DNA of 64,000 nt. Source: Dipteronia dyeriana (lineage: Eukaryota; Streptophyta; Magnoliopsida; Sapindales; Sapindaceae). The notes under the pieces were generated by a model. It was not told the DNA's origin and made no database searches. It was given only the letters and a program-made list of their open reading frames with translations. Location: assembly GCA_032871835.1 (NCBI GenBank), contig CM065303.1:59930597-59994596 (forward strand), written 5' to 3'. Numbering within the stretch: position 1 is the first letter of the stretch; every line of letters begins with the position of its first letter. A program made the position numbers and the translations under genes. Shown here piece by piece: positions 57,590 through 64,000 of the stretch.

Positions 57590-60407
57590 CTAGCTGTAAT
57601 CTTTACCCGGGGTTGGCCCGACATCCAGGACTACACCCTCGACAGACTCTCGACTTGCGTAAAAGGTCGAGAGAGAGTGCTCGGACGGAATCTCTAAATG
57701 CATAGGATGGGGCTCCTTGCCTTGACTACGGCAGTAGGCTCTCCATTCCTTCATCTGAATCCAAAGAGATTCCAATGACCGGTCCACATGGTGTTTGATT
57801 GATAGCTCCCAGTTAGCACGGGCCTTCTCGGTTGCCCTACTCTTTACTTTGAAGAATTCGTTGGCCAAAACTAGCCCACGTTGAAATTCCCGAAGAAGTA
57901 GGGCATCGTAAGCAGGGGATCTTTTAAAATGATCCACCCCTTGGACTTCCAGCTCCAACTTGGCCTCTCGGGAAAGGGATTCAACTGTCAGCACTTGGCG
58001 CTCCAAATCTTTGATTTTTTGGACATACGCTGACTTCGCCTGCTCCACCTCCTGCTCGGCCTTGAGCATAGACTCTTCAGTAGAAGAAAGAAGGTTTTGA
58101 AGTGATGAAACCTTCTCCTCTGCCAAAGATGCCTTGTCTTCAGCTTCAACCTGCTTTGCCAGGCAATTGTCGGCAAGTATCTGCACAGAACCGACCTCCT
58201 GCTGGTAAGCCTGCTCAGCTCGAGCACGACCCTCTTCACTCGCCTTCAGCTGAGCCTCCAGACGCTTTATCCGATCAGCCTAACATTGCTGCGTCTGAAC
58301 AAGCTCAGCAAAAATTCGGCCACCATCTGTAAAAGAATATATTTAGAAATCCAACAAAGGCAAAACAGTAAATGAGTCAGGATTAGCTGAACTTACATAA
58401 GATGCGCCGTTGAAAACGTTTTGGAGACGTTCGGGCAGTGAACCATCTTTAAAACCGCTCCAGCGGTCTTCCCCGATATAAGCCCGACCATAGGACATCT
58501 CCTGGAGCATATCTTTTGGAGAAAGGGATAAGGGAACCCCCGAGGGTTGAGTTCCCAGATTTCCAGACTCGGGGAAAGGAGAAGCTCTATTTGGCTCTAG
58601 GGATAAAGAGGGAACCCCCGAAGGTTCAGCCCCCATATCTCCAACCTCGGGGGTAAAAGAGGCCTTACTTGGACCTGAAGTGACTGCATCTGTCGATACT
58701 CCAGCACCTACACTCGGGGCAATCTCATCCGCAACATCTTCGTCGCTAGAGTCAATGAATGTGACTACCCGAGGAACTTTGAGAGGACGAGGAGGCGAAC
58801 TTACTGCCTTTCGCTTCTCACCCCGAGAACGGTGGAAGAGATCAGCAACAGGATTTTCCAGCAAATCATACCGAAAAGACTCAAAAAGCTCGGCAATGAC
58901 AGACATTTGATCCGTCAAGACATCGCCAGCTTCAGACAGTCCAACAGGCTCTTCACTTGGACTCTCACACTGCCTCTCCCTATTTTTAGGCGGTTGTGTC
59001 ACAGTCGGCTCACCTTGGCCACTTGAACCAGCGAGATCCTAAGCAGAAGGCTGAGCACCCCGATCAACGCACTCGGGAATTTGCTCAGCAGTATCAATTC
59101 CCTCATCGCCCTGACAGGAAGCCTCCTTCCTACTCGCTTGAAGAATCGTCTTCACCTGACGAGCCTGAAGATAGCAGACAACGTCCGTATCGAACACTAA
59201 AAAAAAAAAAAGTTAGAAAAGGAAACGGAAAAATGGAGAAACACAACAGAAAGGGCGCTGGGTTACTTACAACGCCTGCGATGGCCAGAAACCTGTCTAA
59301 AGAATCCGAGCTTGATCAAGTCGTCCTCTTTGAAAAGATAGCTTTTGCTTCTCTTTTTCAGAGTATGGATAGCTGCCCGGGTCAGCCTCTTCAGCTCTGA
59401 ATCGTTATAGTTAATTATTTTCTTGTTCCACGCTTCGGGGGAACAGAAGAAGCTGGGAACATTCAACACCATTCGGGAATCCCCAAATCGAACAGTGACG
59501 TCAAGCCCGAGAGCCCTGCCAGTAAAAAATCAACTGTTCTTCCAGAACTTGTTGGATGTGGGGAATCCCCATATAAAGCCCTTCTTTTTCTGGTCATCAG
59601 AAGCCTCGACCCCCCGATTCACCTTCACTTCTTTAGGGACCCAACCGTCCGAATGAGTAGACGCAAGAAAATAGGTCCCCGTTTTACTAACCTGCCTCAT
59701 CGTAAAGAAATGTCTGATTTCATTCGGGGAAGGCGGCGAAAGGTTCATTCGGCTGAACATGTGCCACATGCACATCAAGACTTTATAACTATTCGGGGCC
59801 AACTGAGCTGGGGCTATCCCTGCTTCAGCTAAAAACCGGGCAATAAAAGGCTGAAGGGGAAGTGTGATGCCGCAGCAAAGCATCGATCTGTAAATCGCGA
59901 TTATCCCCTCAGTATGATTCCATACGGCTCTATTCCCCGCAGGAACCAAAGTAACTGAGTGGGGCAAATCGAATCGGGAACGGTATTTTCTATCTCAGCA
60001 GGCCCGACCACGTTCGGTTCAATATCAAAGCCACCCGGGCGAGTGTCAGAAAACGTAAGGCGAGACGCCCTATGTACATCAGTGTCGCCCTTATTAACAG
60101 TTTGTTTCCCAGTCTGAAAGCTGCTCGAGTCATGCTTGTATACCTTGCTTGTGCTTTGATGTTTACCCATCCTTCGAGAAGATACCCTGTGATCAGAAAT
60201 ATCAGAATCAGAACTAGATGGAGAACTCGATACGGGGCTGAAAGTGACGTCAGGGTGAAGCCCAAAAACATCAACCTCTAAAAATGGAGGTTCATCTATT
60301 GGGATATCCCCCAATAATCGTTTAATGCAAGATACTAACTGGAAATCCCCACGCTCTAATGCATCAAAAGCAATTTTAAAGAGACGATGACGGGAAGATG
60401 GCCCCAT
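57590..60407 (-). pseudogene. Antisense gene of the Tat element (putative gypsy-type transposon domain)
   Basis: Reads from the ATG at 60407 downward, opposite to gag-pol. Part 1 (60407 to about 59265) has a Ser/Asp-rich region, then the conserved block found in plant proteins labelled putative gypsy type transposon: GIIAIYRSMLCCGITLPLQP, FTMRQVSKTGTYFL, VNVPSFFCSPEAWNKKI-like sequence. A GT-AG intron (donor about 59265, acceptor about 59196) leads to a second part, which ends near 57590 in a Lys/Glu-rich coiled coil (EEKVSSLQNLL, LERQVLTVE). Breaks: a frameshift near 59980, a stop at 59530-59532, a TAG near 59041 and a split near 58340. The product's role is unknown. Confidence 0.75.
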
Positions 60408-60885
60408 TAAAACTAACCTTGAATTGAGACTGATGCAAGATCTTCAAAGCGGAGAATCGCGAACTTCTGAATGAAGAAATCTGAGTTTAAAGAGATTTCT
60501 GCTGGATTTTTGAGAATAAACCAACAGTCTCTCAACGAAGAATTTAAAGGCGAGACGGCACGAAACCCTAGGATTTCAAAGCGAGAAAAAGTTTTATGAC
60601 GGAGCCAGATGGCGTGGGCGGCGTTTGGGGAAATGCAAAAATCATTTCTCATAAATAATATTGAAAAACGAAGAGACAAGGAACACGTGTCAAGACAAGA
60701 AGTAGCCCTCAACCGTCAAAACTTTAAACGTCGCTATCATTTAAGATCTTGCGTGACAAAGCGAATCGAAATTACAGAGTCACCATTAAAATACGTCATT
60801 ATGGCAAGACGGTTTTTCTGACGAAAGAAAATCAAAATGATTAAAATATTCTTGCCCGAAATAAAATCTTCTCGGCAAAAATATT

Positions 60886-60898
60886 TTAAGAGGGGTAT
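60886..60898 (+). promoter_or_regulatory. Polypurine tract of the gypsy element
   Basis: AAGAGGGGTAT directly precedes the 3' LTR start TGTTGTATG at 60899. It would prime plus-strand DNA synthesis. Confidence 0.75.
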
Positions 60899-61765
60899 TG
60901 TTGTATGTAAATTTTACCAAGCATACACGTCATTGACAGGAAGGAAAAAATAACCAGGTGGATGCTTAGATGGGCATCCGGGAAATATCCTACAAGACAT
61001 CATTAAAGAGGAGCAAGCCCGAGTAAGCATATACTGAATAAAGACCTATTCGGGATCAGTTAACAACACTCGGGACTGGTTAAAACAACGCTTCCACTAG
61101 GGCTCAAACGGCACTACCCGGGACCATTAGGTATTATTCTTACTCGGGAGTAAATACAACTCGAATAAGAACTTATCATACGGGTTAAGTCATTAAATAC
61201 GCAAAGATATCTGTCATGAAGGAATCCCAAATAATGGACCTTTAAGTTAGAAGAGTCCCCCAATCAGGAAACAACTTGATTTCTTTTCGAAGACTAAATT
61301 CTTATAAGGAAACAAGTCAAATTGAACTACACTACTAGAATCCCACTCAATTTCCATAAGAGACTCCGAAACAGGAAAGAAGACAAATCAACCTCAAGCA
61401 AGTAATAAAATCACAATTAAATACAAATATCTTATATTACTTGTACAAAGCAGATTAGGGTTCTATAAGCATATAAATAGACCCATAATCTGGTTCGAAA
61501 AGATATAGGCAATATAGTATACAGTAATCACAATTAATACAGAGAGAAAAAAGAGAGATCAAGAGCTTGTAAAACATCTTATTCTCTTAGTGGATTTTGG
61601 CTTGGTTGATCTTTCAACCACCCGTGGATGTTTCTCCGGCCGTCGGAGTTTTACTACGTAAAATTTGTCTTTGTTACTCTCTCTGCATCTCTTTCTCTTT
61701 GAATCAATAGCCGAAATCCAATCCTTGTTGGCTTTTCTGGCATAATCCAGAAATCGACGTCAACA
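60899..61765 (+). repeat. 3' LTR of the gypsy element
   Basis: Direct-repeat partner of 49716-50581, with TATAAATA at 61472-61479, followed by the TAGGA target duplication. Confidence 0.92.
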
Positions 61766-62473
61766 TAGGATAAAAGGGTAGTTTTGGAATTTATTGACTA
61801 AAAACAATAATGTATTATAATGATCAGTTATAAAGAATAAAAAATTATAATTTGGTTAAAAACAATAATCTGTTATATGGTTTGATTATTTTTTGTAATT
61901 TTCTCAAAATTAAATTCCCATATCTAGGTCAAAATATTTGGTACTGTCATAATACTGGAATGTTATAAACTATAACAACAATCAGCTGTGTTATTTAAAT
62001 GGCTATTCAAATTTGAAGAGCTTCTTGCAACATTTGAAAATTGCAAATGAAAAACAGTTTCAATATTATGTTGAATGCAAACAGGACTATACACCAACAA
62101 AGTTTTAGAAAACCAAAAACATATCAAAATATCATAAATTGTGCATAACAAGAACATCCGAGGATCCCAGACAAATACCTAAAACTCCTGAGCTGCTTAA
62201 CAAGAATTAGAAACATCACAAAGTTTTAACCAGAAACAGACACAACAATTACTGAAAAACGACTCAAAACTGTAATATCATCACCATCACCTGTCAAGAA
62301 CCCAGTTCTAGGAACAGAAGCTCAGCGATGATGGTGAAGAGAAATAAAACATTATAACTAGAACAACAAAAATAAACGCCTAAATATCCAATGTATGGTC
62401 TCATAACAAGAACCCAGTCTTTAGTATAATGTCGTTTGTAGCCTTCGCTAGTTGACACAGCATACATCATGGT
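61766..62473. other. Intergenic DNA and probable 3' UTR of the EF-1alpha relic
   Basis: No gene seen. The part next to 62474 may be the former 3' UTR of the EF-1alpha copy. Confidence 0.4.
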
Positions 62474-63092
62474 TCACATCTTCTTGGCAGCTGCCTTGGT
62501 CACCTTAGCTCCAGTTGGGTCCTTCTTCTCCACGCTCTTGATGACTCCCACAGCAAAGGTCTGTCGTTACATATCCCTCACAGCAAAACGACCAAGTGGA
62601 GGATACTCGAAGAAAGTTTTGACCACCATGGGCTTGCTTACTGGGAATCATCTTAATGAAACCAGCATCACCGTTCTTCAAGAACTTAGGCTCCTTGCCA
62701 GAACTCCTGTCAATCTTGGTCAAGATTTCAGCAAACTTGACAGCAATGTGGGAGGTGTGGCAATCGAGAACAAGGGCGTATCCATTTCCAATCTGGCCAG
62801 GGTGGTTCATGATGATAACCTCGGAGGTGAAGTTGGCAACCACCTTGGCACCACAAAACCACGCTTGAGATCCTTGACGGCAACATTCTTAACATTGAAC
62901 CCAACATTGTCACCAGGAAGAGCCTCTGTGATAGCCTCTTGGTGCATCTCAACAGACTTAATTTCAGTGGTCAATCCGGTTGGACCAAAAGTCACAACCA
63001 TACCAGGCTTGAGGACACCAGTTTCAACACGTCCGACAGGTACAGTTCCAATACCACTGATCTTGTAAACATCCGGAAGTGGGAGACGGAGG
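62474..63092 (-). pseudogene. Truncated EF-1alpha pseudogene (domains 2-3)
   Basis: The minus strand begins at about 63092 with [20 protein letters not shown], then [65 protein letters not shown] and the terminal [15 protein letters not shown] block, with a stop at 62474-62476. This is the C-terminal half of translation elongation factor 1-alpha; the GTP-binding N-terminal domain is missing. At least two frameshifts occur (near 62840 and 62600) and some segments are lost. The abrupt 5' end suits either a truncated reverse-transcribed copy or a captured fragment. Confidence 0.9.
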
Positions 63093-63450
63093 AGCTTTTC
63101 TGTTGGTCATCGGTCGGAGAATCATTGGTCGTAAAGGAGGCCGCGCCTCCTCTTTTCTTCAGGGAGGCCGTGCTGTCTCTTTTTCGCTGTGGCCTCGCCC
63201 TTTGCAGTGGAGGCAGTTTCCTTCGAAAGTTATCGTTGATGACATTGTCGATGAAGGTCGCCTCCGGCATCCACAAAGGAGGAGGCTCACCTCCTCTTCA
63301 ATGGAAGAGGCACTGGCTTCATCTTTTTTAAGGATGTTGCCGACCTCCTTTCGTGGAGGAGACCGGTCAAGGACGACCTCTACGAGGACGCCAACTGGCC
63401 TCCTCCACAAACGAAGGCTGACAACCCCTTGAAGATGAGGCCAGTCAGTC
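63093..63450. repeat. GC-rich CCTCC/GGAGG-rich stretch
   Basis: GGAGG and CCTCC motifs recur in both orientations (for example GGAGGCCGCGCCTCC near 63138 and GGAGGAGGCTCACCTCCTC near 63280). The stretch starts exactly where EF-1alpha similarity ends, and GC content drops sharply after about 63460. Overlapping open frames on both strands show no homology that I recognise. Confidence 0.55.
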
Positions 63451-64000
63451 TCCATGATAGAAGCTGTTAGGCCTCACGTAATTTTTATTATTATTATTTT
63501 TAAAAAAAAGTCTACATAATGTCTAATCCAGTTGAGAAACACCTCTTCCCACCTAATAGTTTAATACGGTTCGGATCATATAAAATAAGTATGTCGTAAA
63601 ACACTATGGAATATTACCAAACGTTGGTGTGTTAGTACTGTTCAGTATGGCACACCAATCAAGCCCTTAGTGTCTATTGTGAAGCTGATGGCATTGCTAA
63701 TGCAGGTATTTCTGATCCTTGATGCTTTTAGTATACTAAACCTCCCATGAAGATCACAAGACTTGTTCGGGATGATTGTTGCCTATTGGTGGATGTCTCA
63801 ACATGTACTAAATTCGTATTTCCTTAATTCCATGCTGCATTTAGCTAGAATTCATTGTTGTTCTAGTCTTGCTTTAAATCTTGTATCAAATCAAATGGTA
63901 AGATTTGTTACACTTTACACCACCTCGTCTAAGTGATTAATCTCTTTATGAGTAGATATAGAGTTAATAGGATCATAGTACAAAACAAGAATAGCAACAC
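63451..64000. other. Intergenic DNA
   Basis: No gene recognised. The window ends within this stretch. Confidence 0.4.

Larger units (their letters stand above)
49716..61765 (+). mobile_element. Full-length Ty3/gypsy retrotransposon of the Tat lineage
   Basis: LTRs of 866 and 867 bp (49716-50581 and 60899-61765), both starting TGTTGTATG and ending GTCAACA, are flanked by the perfect duplication TAGGA (49711-49715, 61766-61770). A primer site TTGGCGCTAGAAGGAGGGG follows the 5' LTR, and a polypurine tract AAGAGGGG precedes the 3' LTR. The order gag, protease, reverse transcriptase, RNase H, second (archaeal-type) RNase H, integrase, then a long 3' region with a tandem array and an antisense gene is typical of Tat elements. 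Total length is 12050 bp. The LTRs differ at about a dozen places in their first 250 bases by eye, and fewer after that. The coding region is decayed. Confidence 0.93.

Noticed and set aside
50581..61765. Endogenous pararetrovirus
   Set aside because: LTRs, target duplication, primer site and domain order with integrase show a gypsy retrotransposon.
63079..63455. Overlapping frames of about 100 codons on both strands
   Set aside because: Confined to the GC-rich repetitive block; no recognised domain and conflicting frames.

Overview
The window is nuclear DNA of a flowering plant, most likely a eudicot. The evidence is AT-rich intergenic DNA, GT-AG introns, a caffeate-type O-methyltransferase gene with the usual three introns, a long plant TRANK1-like helicase gene, an EF-1alpha relic, and plant-type transposons (Ty1/copia, Ty3/gypsy of the Tat lineage, CACTA, Mutator-like, SINE). 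I cannot name the species.

Layout. (1) 1-14.7 kb: one large, apparently intact gene, 14 exons and 2830 codons plus stop. It encodes a protein with an N-terminal Upf1/SEN1-type SF1 helicase, a second UvrD-type P-loop domain and a helical TPR-like C-terminal half. The second P-loop domain has Asn where Asp is expected in both Walker B and motif III. (2) 15.7-24.8 kb: a probable TIR element, then a complete CACTA transposon (17967-24554, target duplication ATT). The CACTA carries a broken DUF1985-Ulp1 protease gene between two related minisatellites. A tRNA-type SINE follows. (3) 25.5-29.5 kb: a four-exon O-methyltransferase gene, complete except for one missing base in exon 2. Its third intron is enlarged by a Mutator-like element with a perfect 9-bp target duplication. 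(4) 29.7-36.2 kb: a second Mutator-like element with a 9-bp target duplication, then a large decayed inverted duplication. Each arm holds an O-methyltransferase exon-1 remnant and a U6 snRNA promoter or gene. One arm was opened by a third Mutator-like element and the other by a solo copia LTR. (5) 36.2-43.3 kb: a full-length but disabled copia element on the minus strand, inserted just downstream of the second U6-like promoter. (6) 43.3-49.7 kb: gene and transposon debris (glucosidase II beta fragment, Ulp1 fragment, Mutator transposase relic) and a 30-bp minisatellite of about 1 kb. (7) 49.7-61.8 kb: a 12-kb Tat-lineage gypsy element with perfect TAGGA target duplication, decayed gag-pol with two RNase H domains, an 86-bp tandem array and a long antisense gene. 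(8) 61.8-64.0 kb: a truncated EF-1alpha pseudogene and a GC-rich repetitive stretch.

Only the helicase gene looks fully functional. The O-methyltransferase needs its single-base gap confirmed. Most of the rest is transposon biology. The least expected structures are the inverted O-methyltransferase/U6 duplication and the helicase whose second ATPase site is altered. Percentages and alignments were judged by eye; no database search was run.
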